A stretch of 64,000 nucleotides of DNA from Acridotheres tristis (GCA_037013685.1 CM072888.1:11699034-11763033), one strand, 5' to 3'; counted from the first letter of the stretch, positions 1 to 13,019 are shown. The notes: generated by a model from the sequence alone, not told the origin. Numbers and translations: made by a program.

Positions 1-1016
1 TTGCAGACAGAATAGACTTGCCCAAGTCAAGTTTTGGCACGGTTAGGTATAAACACTGTACAGAATGGCTCAGTGTTTCAGTTGTGAGTCCTGCTTAGAA
101 GTAACAACTGAATTCTTACCATGATTTCCCTCCTGATCAAAGGATTATATGTATTAAACTATGTCTTCTATTGCCTTAAATTTTGAGATGAAACTAGTAA
201 CATTTTCAGCTCTGTGCACTGTAAACTGAGAGGTTCAAAGTTAAATTCATATTAGTATAATTTGGATGAGCCTGGAATATACACTCTGATGCCTTAGTAC
301 ATGCAAGTGTGTTCAGCTGAGTTACAGCATTTAATGGCCTTTACAGCTTAGCTTGTGCAAAACTGCAAACATGTACATTTGAAATAACTTGTCATAATTT
401 ACTCTTTAGGTTGTGCTCTTGCTGCTGACACAGTCTGATCTGCAAAGCCCTCAAAGTTAGCTTTTATTCAAGTCATTGGAGGTATCTGCTTCCTTGTAAA
501 CAATTCATCATGAGCATTTGGTTATTTGAGATGGAACTCAGATTGGTTTGGAGAATGCTTCTTTTTGGATACTGTAGCAGATTCTGGAGAACAGCTGTGA
601 CAGGAGTCTGGCTGGGTCTGCCTGGGCGGGCCTGGGTGGAGGGAGCTGTCCAGCCATATCTTCTGTATGAATCTTGCAGGGGTGATTCTTAATGTTTCTT
701 TAGCTTTCCTTCAGATGAGAACTTTTCTGCTTTCTGCTCCAGGCCTACAAGAAAATCCTTACTGCAGTCAAAGTTGTTGTGGAATACCAGTACCGAATTC
801 CAGCCCAGATCAGGCTTAGATAATCATTTAATAAACATCAAGTTCTAACTACCTTAGTTAAACTAGGTTGAAACACCAGCACCTTACATCTGATGCTGCA
901 GATGAACATTCTCACTTCAGAATACAACTAACTTGAAATTATCTCAAAAATATGGCCTTCTCCTCATCCATATCCCTGAGAAAAAAAAAACAAAGTCAGT
1001 TGAAATTTCTCATAGG
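1..1016. other. Non-coding sequence, no gene seen
   Basis: AT-rich unique sequence up to the edge of the CR1 element. No open frame above 60 codons, no tRNA-like fold and no transposon I recognise. A run of ten A at about 981-990 is the only simple-sequence feature. Confidence 0.6.
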
Positions 1017-1422
1017 TATCACAGAATCATTTCGGTTGGAAAAGATCTCTTAAGTCATCGAGTCCAACCTTTGATCACTACCATGTCAGCTAGACTATAG
1101 CACTGAGTGCCACATCCAGACTTTTCCTGATGGTGACTCTACCACCTCCTTGGACAGTCTATTCTGATATTTAATAAGCCCTTTCTGTGAAGAAATTCTT
1201 CTTGATGTCCAGCCTGAACCTCCCTGGTTCAGATTGAGGCTGTGTCCTACTAGCTGCCTAGTAAGGAGAAGGGTTTGACCCCCACCTTGCTACCACCTAA
1301 TTTCAGGGAGTTGTAGAGAGTGATAAGATCCCCCTTCAGCCTCCTTTTCTCCAGGTTAAACATCCCCACCTCCCTCAGGTGCTCCTCATAGAACTTGTGC
1401 TCCAGAACCTTCATTAAATGTA
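1017..1422 (-). mobile_element. CR1 LINE fragment, 5'-truncated
   Basis: Read on the minus strand this is the 3' end of a chicken-repeat-1 (CR1) non-LTR retrotransposon. The plus strand opens with ATCACAGAATCAT, the complement of the ATGATTCTGTG tail of avian CR1, followed by the complement of the well-known CR1 3' UTR (a GGTTGGAAAAGA-type block, then TGGTGACTCTACCACCTCC and a GTGAAGAAATTCTTCTTGATGTCC-like stretch). From about 1250 upward the end of ORF2 is readable in translation. Homology stops near 1422, so only about 400 bp of a roughly 4.5 kb element remains, the usual 5' truncation of LINE copies. Many mismatches and an in-frame stop show it is old and inactive. No clear target-site duplication was found. 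Confidence 0.9.
1250..1422 (-). pseudogene. Remnant of CR1 ORF2 C-terminus
   Basis: The minus-strand translation carries the C-terminal block of the CR1 ORF2 protein (endonuclease plus reverse transcriptase), just downstream of the reverse transcriptase domain. Recognisable residues are LEKRRLKGDLITLYNSLK near 1308-1361, preceded by a YEEHLREVGMF segment, both standard in avian CR1 proteins. The frame ends at a TAG at 1250-1252, whereas intact CR1 proteins continue for several dozen more residues, so this is a premature stop. All catalytic domains are missing because of the 5' truncation. It encodes nothing functional. Confidence 0.8.
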
Positions 1423-2472
1423 ATAAGCAAAAAAATGTTTTCTTTGGGGTTTGAAAATACACTGCTAATCACTCGTGGGTTAATCTGAAGACAGAGGCCT
1501 TTGAAAGAGAAATATTTCTTTCCCTCTTAAAATAGCTTTTTTTCAGCTGCTTCTCAAAACTGAGTTGTCCTCAGGCCATGTCTTCTCTTTAGTTTTCCCT
1601 GCACAGCATCTAACACACAGAACTAGTTCTGGTAAGGTGCTAACTTGGCTATGAATGTCTCTGTTTCTCAATGTCTCTGATAATCTCAGTGGTTTGCATA
1701 TGCTTGGACATGGGTCTGGAAGACATCTAATATCACACCAAAGGTTCAGCATGGTTAATAATATTGACCTGAAATCTGCCAGACTTTTATGAATCTATTT
1801 GTATTGAGTGGTGGAGTCTAAATTCTGGGGGAAATAGAGAGGTCTGGCAGCTCACTGTGCAGTTTTATACTTATTGGTAGGCCTAACTGTTCTGCTTTCA
1901 AGCTGTATTTCCTCCCTCAGAAGAGTTTCTGTACTTTCATCATCTTCTCTGGTGACACTTCCCAGAGTTGTGTACCATGATATAAATAATGAAGGATGCT
2001 GGCTGCTCTAACCCAAAACATACAGGAAGTAGAATATGTGGCAAGACTCACTGTGCCCTGTCTAGTTCTTGCATGTTGCAATGGAATTCAGCTGGATGTT
2101 AGGAAGTGAATCAATAGTCAGGATGATAATGATCAAAAAGGATGTTCGCAGACAATAATTACTGATCTTCTGGCTGTATTTTTTTGCCAGCAAATATAAT
2201 GTTCTGATGAAGTTATAATTTAATTAACTTCATCTTAACAGTATCCAAAAGCCTATACTTTGCAGGAATCAGTCATGCCCTGTTATCTGTCTACACTGAT
2301 GTTACCATTGCTCTTGTTTTCTGTAATCTTCCTGTGTTGACGGTGAAAATTGCATCTGGCTTTTATATGAAATTCATGAAGATCTCTGCTTTTAAGCAAC
2401 TATCAAAACAGCTTCTAATACTTCAACCTGAACATTCATGTATTTACGTTTAGCTTTGTGGAGAACCACGGG

Positions 2473-2485
2473 AAAAAAAAAAAAA
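2473..2485 (+). repeat. Poly-A run (A13)
   Basis: Thirteen consecutive A. No polyadenylation signal or transposon end lies just upstream, so I read it as a simple homopolymer rather than a retroposon tail. Confidence 0.9.
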
Positions 2486-5400
2486 TTTCTCTTCCCTCTC
2501 CTCTTACTTTCCTCCTTCATCTGCCTTTCCCAGTACTCTCCTTTACTTTCTCCTCCCTTTCATAACCTCATCTAGATACCTATTAGCTCTCTGTTTCAAT
2601 AACACTGCTCTGGCTTCCACGAAAGTGCTTTTTAATGTAGGAGATGTACTTCAGCCATAACACCAGGGTCACTTTCTGAGTAACATTTTATGGGATTGAT
2701 TAAACTTTAACACCATAACTGTTGACTTTATAGGCCAAGGAAGAGACACTGAGTGCTAAGCTCTGGATAATTTGTGCTTCACAATTTTTTAAAATCAGAT
2801 AGAGATAAGGTTTAATGTGTTTGATGAAGCAACCCTTTATTTTTTCTACAGCGTGACCTATTTTAAAAGACCCACAACATTTAACATAAAGTCTTTAACA
2901 CTAATGAAGTAAAGTTACAGTAAATAACCATATATATGTAGAAAAAGTTATTTAGCTCCATGGGAAGAATGTGAGAAGATTTAATTTGCTCTTTCCTTGG
3001 CTTGAAACGTGAACACTTCATGTTCTTTGTTATTGCTAGAAAGTGAATGAATGGTTGCTCTTGGCTGAGAGTTGATGTTGCAGAAACATGTTGTTCCTTC
3101 TCACTGCAGGTTCTCCCCTTGCAGTGACTTTGGAAGGACAGAAAACAATGGTGGCTTGCTAAATAAACAGAAAAACCTCAGCTCTCCTTAAATCTCTTCT
3201 TTCAGCGTGTGCAGTGGTTGGTGCTGAGAAATTGCTGGACAGTGGTGCCTCTCAATGTATTCCAAGAAGGAGGAGGAGTACGAAGGAGTGCTCGATAGAT
3301 AATGTGACTGCAGGTACAGTTCCCATGCTGGTTTTAGTCTAACATGATTTTGGGCAGTCCATCTGTAATCCCCTCATCACCTCACCTGCACAGTGGCTGA
3401 CAGAACACTTATCTGCCAGGGTTCCCCCGTTCTTCTCTGCCTGTGGGAAACTCCTCTGCCTGGAGCTGACACACTGCTCATAATTACTGTTCATAATTAA
3501 TGGTATGTTTGCCCATGCAAAGGGGAGAACAGTTGTACTTTCTTGTGGAGCCTGAAGAGTTAAATCTAATGCTTGATTAACCTCGGATGGGAGCACAACT
3601 GAACAGAGGTTCAGCTTCACTCCAGCTGAGCAACTTGGATGCAGATTCCCTGGGGCCATACCCAGGCTGCAGTTTATGGGTCTGAGCCTTCCCTGGACAT
3701 TTTTACTCTGTCAGAGCAAACTAGTGCAGGGATGCTGGATAATGCTCTGCTATGAGCATGAACTTCCACTGGAGTTTCTGGACCTCAGATAATAAATGAT
3801 AGTTAAGAGCTCATCACAAATCCCTGAAAGTATTCAGCCTGTGTTATGGTGAAACCCAGTGATTTTCAAGGTGACAGAGACCTCCCCAGTCAGAAAGGAT
3901 GGCTTGGTGTGACCAGGGAGTGCAGTTATGGCTTGGCATCAGCAGATTTCCTGATGAAGTCACAGTAAGATTGCTATTTTAGAAAATCAATAGCATGGTT
4001 AATTGTCTTGTCCTAACATTTCTTGGGAATGGTAGCTGTGCAGCTTAAAAAAGAGCCAAAATTTAAAAGCCTTGTGGCTTACTATTTCTGTTGAAACATT
4101 TTTAAATTGAAAGCCAAGTCACACGTCTTATGCTAACTTTCATAAAAGGGTTCACATATTTGAACACCTCTTGAAACTCAAAGGAGTTGTGTGGAGGGCT
4201 CTGTCTCTCCTCTGAATGCAGAAGACATTTGGCCTCCTTGGAAGGCAAAGACACCTAGAGCTGCTGGGAAAAGCTGGAGAGCTCAAGGTGATTTATTGCC
4301 AAGGAAGGAAGGAAGGCCAATGTCTCCATGAGCCCTTCACATGATGCTCCTCTCTCTGGGCTCTTGCCAGTATCATTGACCAACACCTGTCTTAGTGCCC
4401 CTCTTTGGAGATGGGTGGTGTTGGGAAGGGGCAGGGATAGCACCGAATTAAGGGCAGCCCTCCAGAGCTGCTTGAAACTGCTGATTGATCAAAAGCACAA
4501 TTACACTGTTGAGGAGGATTGGGTGTTATAAGTGATGGGTAAGAGGATGAGGCAGCCTCTGGCTCAGGAGATCCCTGAAACATTGATTGTTGGAAACTGG
4601 CAATAATATGCAGGAGAACAAAGGCTTTGCCTTGTTCTTAGCAGGTTCCTGGGGAGTCTGCCACTTGTGGCTGGCAGAGATAGGTCCAGTACTAAATGGT
4701 CCTTGAGTCTGTTTTTAGTGCTCATAAATCCCAATTCTCACCTCAAAACTAAGGCTTTGCTATAAGCCTTCAGGCAGCTCCATAGCACACAAAGGAAAGA
4801 TTGTTGCTTTTTTTCCTTTGGATAGGCTGAATCTAGGAAAGTTCATATTGCTTGTGGAAACTGAGAGGGGCCTTGGTCACATGTCTTTTCCTTTCCACAC
4901 TGATGAGTCTACCCGTATTTTTTCCTTAAGTCAAAAGTATTTCTCATATGATTTCTCACTAGCTGTTACCTTCTCTCTCTCAATCCATACAAGGTTTGTT
5001 ACTTGCAATTCCCCTTCAGTATTTTCTTTGCTCTTGAGTCTCGTGTCCTTCAGCATGTGCCACTTTAGCTGATCGCTGAAGTCTCAAGAGGGTCTGGCAG
5101 GCACTGTTGCTGTTTTCCAATCTTGCCAACTGTAATATTTCTCCCAGGCAAGGTCCCTCATAATTCAAGAGAGGTCAGTCATGACCCAGGAGCTGAACCT
5201 GTCCTTTACAATGAATCAGCAGTGGGATTGAAAGAATTTATGCAAACCACCAAAATTATTTTCTTATTTCCCGTACTGGGGATAGGTCTGACAGCATAGT
5301 TTGAGTTTTTTCTGTTCTACAGCAAACAGTAAAAAGCATAGGATCCATTAAATATCAGCCCAGGCCTCCTTCATCCTACATGTGGGCCTTGAGTCAGTCC

Positions 5401-5702
5401 CCCTGCTGCACAGGAAACAGAAGAATTAAGCCAAAGGCAAGCATGTAACAATTTATCACCAACCTGTTTGTTCTTCCTTGGAGTCTCCCACCACCACTAA
5501 GCTGCTGACAGCCCTGCCTCTCATTAAGGGAAAAAATTTTTTCTTTCAGACAATATTTAATTCCATTCTCAAACAAAAACAATAGATGGGGAGTTTGTCT
5601 CTTAACTGTGTCTGACATTTTTTAGAGACTCTCAGAAATGAGAGGGAGGGATTTTTCTTATAGCAATAAGTACTCTTCTGTACTTTCAGAATTAGGTAGT
5701 GT

Positions 5703-5714
5703 AAAAAAAAAAAA
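5703..5714 (+). repeat. Poly-A run (A12)
   Basis: Twelve consecutive A with no recognisable retroposed sequence to the left. Confidence 0.9.
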
Positions 5715-6848
5715 TCAATCTACCTGCTGTGGTGTTTTATTGAAATTCAAGCTGTTCCAGACATGGCAGATTATATTTTGGTATCACTTAACTTCTTGAA
5801 GGTTTTGAGATCTGACTCCTGGTCCAAGCCAGAATTTTCGTTTTGGGCACTCACGTCGTAATGAGGGGCATCATAGGAGAGGGAAACACGAAACACAGAG
5901 GATTTGAACCCTCAGGGAGAGCTTGTCTCCACAGAAATGCTATGGAAAAAAAGCCCCAGTGGAGTGGTTAAAGGTACAATGCTAAAGCTGATCAGTAAAA
6001 TCAGTCTGTAAACAAAAAGATTAAAAAGATAATTTTTATCTTCCAATGTGTGTGCCTCAGTATGCCTGGAACCAAATCTGCTCTGGTGGGGAAGCTCTTC
6101 CTTTAGTCATGTGTTTTATCTAGTATTTTGTTGCCTTTGTAAAAAGTCTATCCTTAAAGGTTAAGATTCTAATTCCTATTTCAAAATACCTTTGATGTGC
6201 AGATTGTTAAATTAATATGCTTTAGAAACAGTCAGCACAATTTTGCTGAAAATTTGAATGTAGACGTATTTAGCTCTCAGGGATTTTAAAAGGTTTTCTG
6301 TACATATCTGACTCTGAACAGTTTCTTTTACCCTAAAAGAAGAAGTGGTAGTAACTCAGAAATGGGAATTGGACCCACTGCAGCTTGCCACTGCCCTTGG
6401 GCTGTGGAGCTTGTATAGTCGTCCAGGTCCAATTCAAAAAGGTGCAGATGTGGTCAGTTCTTTGTTTCAGTCACTTCTTTTCCAAGGAAAATGTCTTTTA
6501 TCCCTGTAAGCATTTAAATAGTCTAAAATCTGGGATGTGCTATCTTTGCTCAGGTGAATGGCACCTCAGTTCCTGAGCAGTCCTTGATTTGTCAGTGCTT
6601 CATGAGCAATACAGAGTAAAGTGTTAAACCCACCCAGTAAGCTTTTGCACACTTCTCTCCCTTGAGCATGCTGCCAAAGCAGACATTAATCAGCTTTACT
6701 CTAGGAGGTAGAATAGAAACTTGCTTGTAAATTATGACCATTACATTTCCGGCTTAAATTTCCCAACTCCTTTAAGCTAATGTTTTAAAAGACTAACCCT
6801 ACCACTCTAGCAGGGGCCATGTCTTGCCTCTATATCCATTTGGCACAG

Positions 6849-6881
6849 TCTCTCTCTCTTCTTTTTTTTTTTTTTTTTTTC
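6849..6881 (+). repeat. Pyrimidine tract (TC)n plus T19
   Basis: An uninterrupted 33-nt pyrimidine run: a short (TC)n stretch at 6849-6858 followed by 19 T at 6862-6880. It is opposed 220 bp downstream by a 42-nt purine run (7102-7143). Confidence 0.95.
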
Positions 6882-7101
6882 AAGTTGAAGAATTACATTA
6901 TCTCTGTGAAATAACTTTCCTTCTTTAGTTGTTCAGTTTGATTCAAGGATTTTTGATTAAGCGTTCAGGGGTTATGAATAAATAAGAACCAGCAGCCCAG
7001 TAATTGGTATATCATTACTCCCTAGTAGCACATTTAATCCTCAGCTTCGCTGCACCACATAACCTTTTCCTTCAGTCCTCCTCCTCCTCAATATTGCTTA
7101 C

Positions 7102-7143
7102 AAAAAAAAAAAAAAAAGGGGAGAGAGGGAGGGGGGAAAAAAG
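7102..7143 (+). repeat. 42-nt purine tract (A16 then G/A)
   Basis: Sixteen A followed by a G-rich purine stretch with no pyrimidine until 7144. Polypurine tracts with this composition can form triplex (H-DNA) or slipped structures in vitro. Several G runs lie close together, but they do not form a standard four-run quadruplex motif with runs of three or more. It lies just before the candidate conserved element at 7150. Confidence 0.95.
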
Positions 7144-7149
7144 CCGTGT

Positions 7150-7720
7150 CACTGCAAGCTTCACAAGTTACCATTAAAATGAATACTTTTTAATTTCTCT
7201 GGATGAGATGGAGCCCTGTGCTCTGGGACAATGCTGATGGATGACATTTTAATGCAGCTGAAATGTTATTTTTACTGAACCAGGGAAAACTATAAATTTT
7301 GCTTCATTGCCACTGATGGCTCTATGCATAAAACTATGGTGGCGCCCATTGCCCATGAATAATCACCTCAGCATGGCAGATGTTACTTCGCAGGGAAAGC
7401 AATTCTTATGCCGAAGAATTGTGGAAAGATTAATTGTCTACAGCTGTTTCATGGCCCACAGCAATCTTGATACATTTATGATAAGTTTAAGAGCTCACTA
7501 GAGGCAGCTCCTATTCCCTGTTGTGAGAGAGGGAGGAGGGGGAGCTGAATGGCTTTATTTTGACACCTGGATCCATAGAATCTGTCAGCTCCATTACAGC
7601 CTTCATAGAAAGCCGGCTGTTGGCAGGTTTGGGATGATTGTGAGTGGGCTAAGATGCAGGAATTATCTAGACATAGATAAAGAAAAGGAGACTGAGAAGA
7701 ATTATTCAAATTTGTGCAAA
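7150..7720. promoter_or_regulatory. Candidate conserved non-coding element / enhancer
   Basis: This repeat-free block has the texture of vertebrate conserved non-coding DNA: balanced composition with many homeodomain and POU-like sites. Visible motifs are the palindrome TATGCATA (7323-7330, POU-like), ATTAATTG (7429-7436) and CCATGAATAATCA near 7353-7365. A perfect 8-bp inverted repeat, CAATTCTT with AAGAATTG around a 6-nt loop, lies at 7400-7421. Short open frames across it (for example 7307-7501 plus) look incidental. The call rests on style and motif density only; no alignment was possible. It could equally be ordinary unique sequence. Confidence 0.35.
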
Positions 7721-8835
7721 TGAATTACTTCCATTTTTCCTCCCTCTGCCAAGTGGAAATTGAACGTAACCCGCTCTGACCTTTCTCTATTAAGTGCTGC
7801 AAATTGCAGTAAATGCATAGTTCTGAGTGCCCTAATGAGACAAAGCTCTAGCAATGCCTCATTAATAAGGAAAGTTTGACCTTGCTGGTCAGCCCTTCAT
7901 TCGATATTGAAAAGAAATAGGAAAAAAGAAGAGATGACCTGCTGTAAATTTTGAACAATACCTTTGATTTAGTTTGTATATACTCCCAAGCAGACACTTC
8001 ACAACCTTTTTTTTTCCTTCCATTTTTACTATACAAGTCAAGAAGAGGTATTTACTTACTAGGTTCCTCTGTAAATTCATGAGGACAGTGGTGATTTGTG
8101 ACTGGAATGCACACAGGTGATCTGATGAAGCTTTTTCAAATGTGTTTTTAGTATGCTTGTATCGATGAAAGAATGTTGATACCCTCCATTCTACACAGGT
8201 TTGTTTTCCTTTTTCCCTCAGCCCATATCCATTACCACTCTATCTGAGTAACAATGAGTATTCAGCCATTACTTGAAAAGAATATGGCCAGGAAATGGTA
8301 TTTTATCCTTAAATACAGCTGCTGGAGCAGGAAGTGCCTCTGAGAAGGTGATGGGATATTTTTGCTCCCCGCCCTGGCAGAGTAGCTCTCTGACTCTGGT
8401 CACTGTACTGTTCCAGCAGAAATAGAATCTAAAAGGCCCAACACTTTATTTACCGATAAATGCCAATAATCCAGTCTAAAGAGATTGATTTGAAAATCCC
8501 AAATCTGTGAATGCATGCACATTAAGGAGAAAAAATATTGAACAAAGCTAAAAATTGGAAGAGAAATATGGAAATCAATAAACAGATTTATGGAAGACGA
8601 ATGGTTATAATCTGTGGTGCTCTATAGTTAGAAATCAAGGGGTCAAATACTGCAAGCAAAAAAATTGACAAAGCTTATTTCCCTTTTTAATGACATATAT
8701 GATACACCTCTGTTTTTTCATAGAGAGTCTAGCTTGATTTTTGTTTATGTTCTTTGTTTGTATTTGTATATACCTGTGTTGTAATATATTGACATGATTT
8801 TAGTTATATAGGCATTCTTTTAATCTATTATTAGT

Positions 8836-8858
8836 TATAATAATAATAATATATATAG
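8836..8858 (+). repeat. Short (TAA)n/(TA)n microsatellite
   Basis: Four TAA units run into a short TA repeat inside the most AT-rich patch of this part of the window. Confidence 0.85.
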
Positions 8859-9420
8859 TAGTATTTGTTTAAACAACATTTTTGTAATTAATATATTTAT
8901 CCATATTTATGTTTTCTACTTGCTTCTTATGTTCTTTATTTGTGTTCATTATTTCAAACATTTTAAGGCATGCATTCAAGAAATTTAAATAAGGAGTGAG
9001 ACTTAAATGCTTTCACTGCTTGCTAAAACTTGCTACAAATGGTAAATGAATAGGTAAAAATTTTAAGTCTGCTCAGAAATGGTTAATGAACCGAAATAAT
9101 GTTGCTCAATTTGCTTGGATAAATTAAAGAATAAGTTGACCAGCTCTGTTAGGTGTTTATATTTCCTTCAGAAATTGCATCCCCTGGGATTTGTGAGTGG
9201 CAGGGGAAGCGCGGGAGCATGCCTTTAGTGATACTGAAACAAAAGAGAGGTGGATGGAGGCTCTGTGGGGCCCACAGTGCCATTCTTAGGTCAGGTGGAG
9301 CAGCCCCTTGGAGTGAAATATGCTGCCACACAGAAAAGAGGATACATCAAATATTGAAATACCAACCAAGGAATCCAGTTCTGAAATGACAGCTTTAGGG
9401 GTTGAGGGATGTCAGGTGTT

Positions 9421-9444
9421 TGTTAATAGTCCTGTTAATAGTCT
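9421..9444 (+). repeat. Tandem duplication of a 12-bp unit
   Basis: TGTTAATAGTC followed by C is immediately repeated as TGTTAATAGTC followed by T: two 12-bp copies with one difference. A recent local slippage or duplication is the simplest explanation. Confidence 0.85.
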
Positions 9445-12400
9445 TGTTTTCTACAGAAAAGAACAACTGCTCCTGCCATATCCCTGTTTGGGACATGCTG
9501 CTGACATCCAGGCAGCTCATGAGGCAGTGTTCATCTGGCAGTGGACGGTGAGAAGAGTGGGGTGTGTTTTCCAGCTTGATAGGATAATTCTTATTCCTGC
9601 CCACAGAGGCAGGCATTTTTCAGTTACACATTCCAGTACAGTGTGACTGTAATGGATATTAATGTTGCAGTTTTCAAACCAAGAACAGCATTCAGAAAAC
9701 TTTGCAGTCCATGGGATCATTATAAGTGGTCTTCAGAACTAGAATAATATCTATATAATCACAGATTTTTAAGCAATAGTGCTAGTGGTGAAGAAAATTT
9801 AGGAGGATGACAGCAATCACCAGTCTAAAATGTCTGGGAATCTTTCTGGTGAAGACATGTCAGTGTCTGGTGAAGCCCCATAAAGGAATTTTTGTAAAGG
9901 AATCTAGACAGTGCTGCATACAGTGAGATTCTGTGCAATGAAAGGTATGAGAATATGGAATAAAGACATTTTTAATGGATGGCAGAGTCACTTTTTGGCA
10001 TGGTTTATATTTCTAACTTTGCCATTGCTCTCAGATTTTACTGTCAATTATTTTCCTAGAATAAAAGCTTAGTAGCAAAACACAGATCTCTGAGAGAAGA
10101 ATCATAAACAACAAGCATTAAAAATATCACCATGAGAATTCCCCTGCATCAGCATATGTAATGTAAAGGGTGTAAGTGCTACATAGACAGCAGCACTCAT
10201 CTCCAGCTTGCTAAGAGTAATGGGGTTTTTTTATTTCTTTCATTAAGTTATACCTGTGAACAGGTAAGATTTTCTCAATACATTAATAATTCAAAATAAT
10301 TTGCTAAAAGTCTGCAGATGTATCTTAAAATAACTATTTTTTTGACAGACAGACTCAATTTAAATATACCTAAGTCAAGACAAGCAGGATAACTTATTTG
10401 GATATGTGAGTCTCACACCTTTGATTGGATGGCTGTAAAGCTTTGAATCAAATTCCCACAGTGAATATTTATACTTAAGACCTAAAATGTTCATTTTACA
10501 TCAATACTTTCCAAGCTAAGCTAAAATGTACTGTTTCTGCAAACATTCCTCCAGAAGGAGTCATTTGTTTGAACACAGTGAAAGCATCTCAAAGACGGTT
10601 GCCCACACAGCTGGAATAATTTTGAATAAAAATTCTTATGCATTTACCTATAGATTGTATAATACTCACTTTCCTCTCACAAAAGGTGCTATTTGAGCCT
10701 GGTGAGTAAGGTTAATAATCAGTTGTCAAATTCTCCATTCTTCAGGATCAGGTTTTTCAGCACAGCTCAAGAATTGCAAATACTTAGTAAAACATTAATT
10801 AACTAAGAAATCTTTCTGAAGTGCCTAATGTAGAGTAGAGACAAGTCTTTTTTCTTATTGGGTGAGAAAATACAATAGTATTTATTCAGACAAGCAGAAA
10901 AATACAGAAGCAGCTAAAATGGTCTTTTGTGGGAGCTGTCACTAAACTAAAATATGACATGATTTCAACTAGATTTTTTTTTCTGCTATAATTAACTTTG
11001 TCTTTTGACAACTCCTTCTGAGGCATATATTAATTAAATATGGGATAATGAATAGAGACAACTAGATCACTAGGGTATAAATCAATTGAGGGGTTCTGAT
11101 GATACCATAAACCACAAGAATGGAGTATGTGCAGTTAATAATAACATCAAAAGACTGTGATTGATTTGGAACTTAGCGATCCTTCCACATTCATTATTAT
11201 TTTATATAAAGCATAAAAACGAGTGGTGTTTTATGCAAAGACAAGACGATTTTTCTCCCCCGGGTTCTTAGATAATGGAGAAATTGTCATTGTTCACAGA
11301 TAAAGAAAAAGGCTGTGCTTATTACGTGGAGAGGGATGGCAGAAGATCCTTCTGTGGTCTTAGAGAAGCCCTGGAACTAAGAACAGTTTCACTCTAATTA
11401 TTTATACACCTTCTGTGGAGAATTCAGGGCCAAGTTTTCTGCTGGTTTAAAATGCTTCTGCTACTTGCAATCCACTGAATTTTTACTAATTGATAATTTT
11501 TTACATTTCTTTTTTTTGTTTTTTCATCCTCAGGTTGTGCCCATTTGCCAGATTCCATTCTGTGGAGTCTAAGACCTTGTCTATGTAAATGATCTGAGAT
11601 TTTTTTTTCCAGAAAAATAAAATCATATGCTTAAATGTTCAAATGCTAATAACCTGTATATATTGATGGTAACAGTAAGGTCAAATAGGTGGATTTTCCC
11701 TGCAGTTGTGCCTCTTTTGTACAGTAAATCTGGATCAAAGTGTGGTCTCTGTGGTATGACTATAGTTTTTTAGAAAACTCTCATAAACAAATATATATGT
11801 CTATACAAGCACATATGCATGTATATATATAAATTAATTTTTGTAATATCGTATTTGATGAGCACATCAAAAATCCTCTGGGTTGTGCCACATGCACTCC
11901 TTACATATTCAGTGTTTTCCATTTTAAATTTACTGGGTGTAGGGAGATGAGGTGAGGGAACAAGGGATGTTTTGGTTCCTAGATCTGCATGTTGAATGAG
12001 AGAAGTCTTCAGGCAGAAAGATGAGCTTATGCTCCTTTTAGTTATGCTGTGATGCTGTCAGAAGTGCTTATGGAAAGGGTTGTAGCAGATAAAGAGGGCG
12101 TTGGTCAAAGTCTCGTTATTGTCCTTTGATAAACCTTTCAAATGTGATCAGGTGTCTCTGCTATGAGACACTTTGTAAAACAAAGATTGAGAGGATGGCT
12201 CTGTAGCTGCATACCAGGTGCAGTGGTGGAATGTGATTTTGGCTTTTTGATCAGACACAGCATTTAAGAATGAAGAGTAAGGTCTGACTTTGGCAGTGAA
12301 CCCAGCTATCATTGCCAACTATTAATAAATGCATTAACTTAGTCTCTGTCCCCAGACTGGTCTGCAGAGCTTTCTGGCAGCTCTAGCAGTTCCTCCTTTG

Positions 12401-13019
12401 CTGGTAGCTTTTGAAACCACAGATGCTGAAAGGAAAGGCCCTGTAACCCTGGAGGGCAAGTGAGCCCTGAAAATTGTTGGCTGTGCAGTTTGGTGCTTAC
12501 TGCTCCTCTAAACTCCTTTTGATACTTGAGAATGTACCATGTTTTACCTGCATGAGGTTAGAGCCAGGGTTTTGAGGAGAGGCTTGGGTCACTGGAAGGA
12601 GGACTGGCATGTGAAGGTATGAGATGGCAGATCCAATCCCTCATGGAAAGCCAGGCTCAGAGGCCAAGAGAGAGAGACACTGCCTGCTGCAGCACATCCT
12701 CATCCACACACGCTGCCTGAGGAGGTGAATCCCAGCACATGTGATAAACTCCCAGAAAGGTCTTTCCAAGGCTGGAAATGCCCAGGAAGTAAAGGAGTGT
12801 GAAATATGTGGCACTGTTTATCCAGCAACATTAAAGGAAGATCAAAGGCTCCAGCGACATTTTGTTTTATCTTGGCTGCCTCACACTCTAGCTACATTTT
12901 AAAACTAAGTGCATTTATATTTACATTGCAGTTATATTTGCCTGCACATACAGATCAACAAAATTGGTTGCTCCAGGACCTTATTCCATATAATCTGCTC
13001 TGAGCCCTAAAAGAAACCT

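Larger units (their letters stand above)
1423..6848. other. Non-coding sequence, no gene seen
   Basis: Unique AT-rich sequence. The largest open frame (3339-3659, minus, 106 codons) resembles nothing I know and has no supporting splice or start context. A13 at 2473-2485 and A12 at 5703-5714 are plain homopolymers. A tRNA B-box-like string near 5900 lacks a matching A box. No transposon recognised. Confidence 0.55.
7721..13019. other. Non-coding sequence, AT-rich, no gene seen
   Basis: Unique sequence with a strongly AT-rich patch at about 8690-8960 and short TA microsatellites near 8836-8858 and 11790-11832. The open frames between 9149 and 9720 overlap each other on both strands and match no family. 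The stretch 12560-12790 is more GC-rich but shows no recognisable element. Confidence 0.55.

Noticed and set aside
5895..5915. tRNA gene suggested by a B-box-like GGATTTGAACCC
   Set aside because: No matching A box, no cloverleaf arms and no terminator at the right distance on the minus strand.
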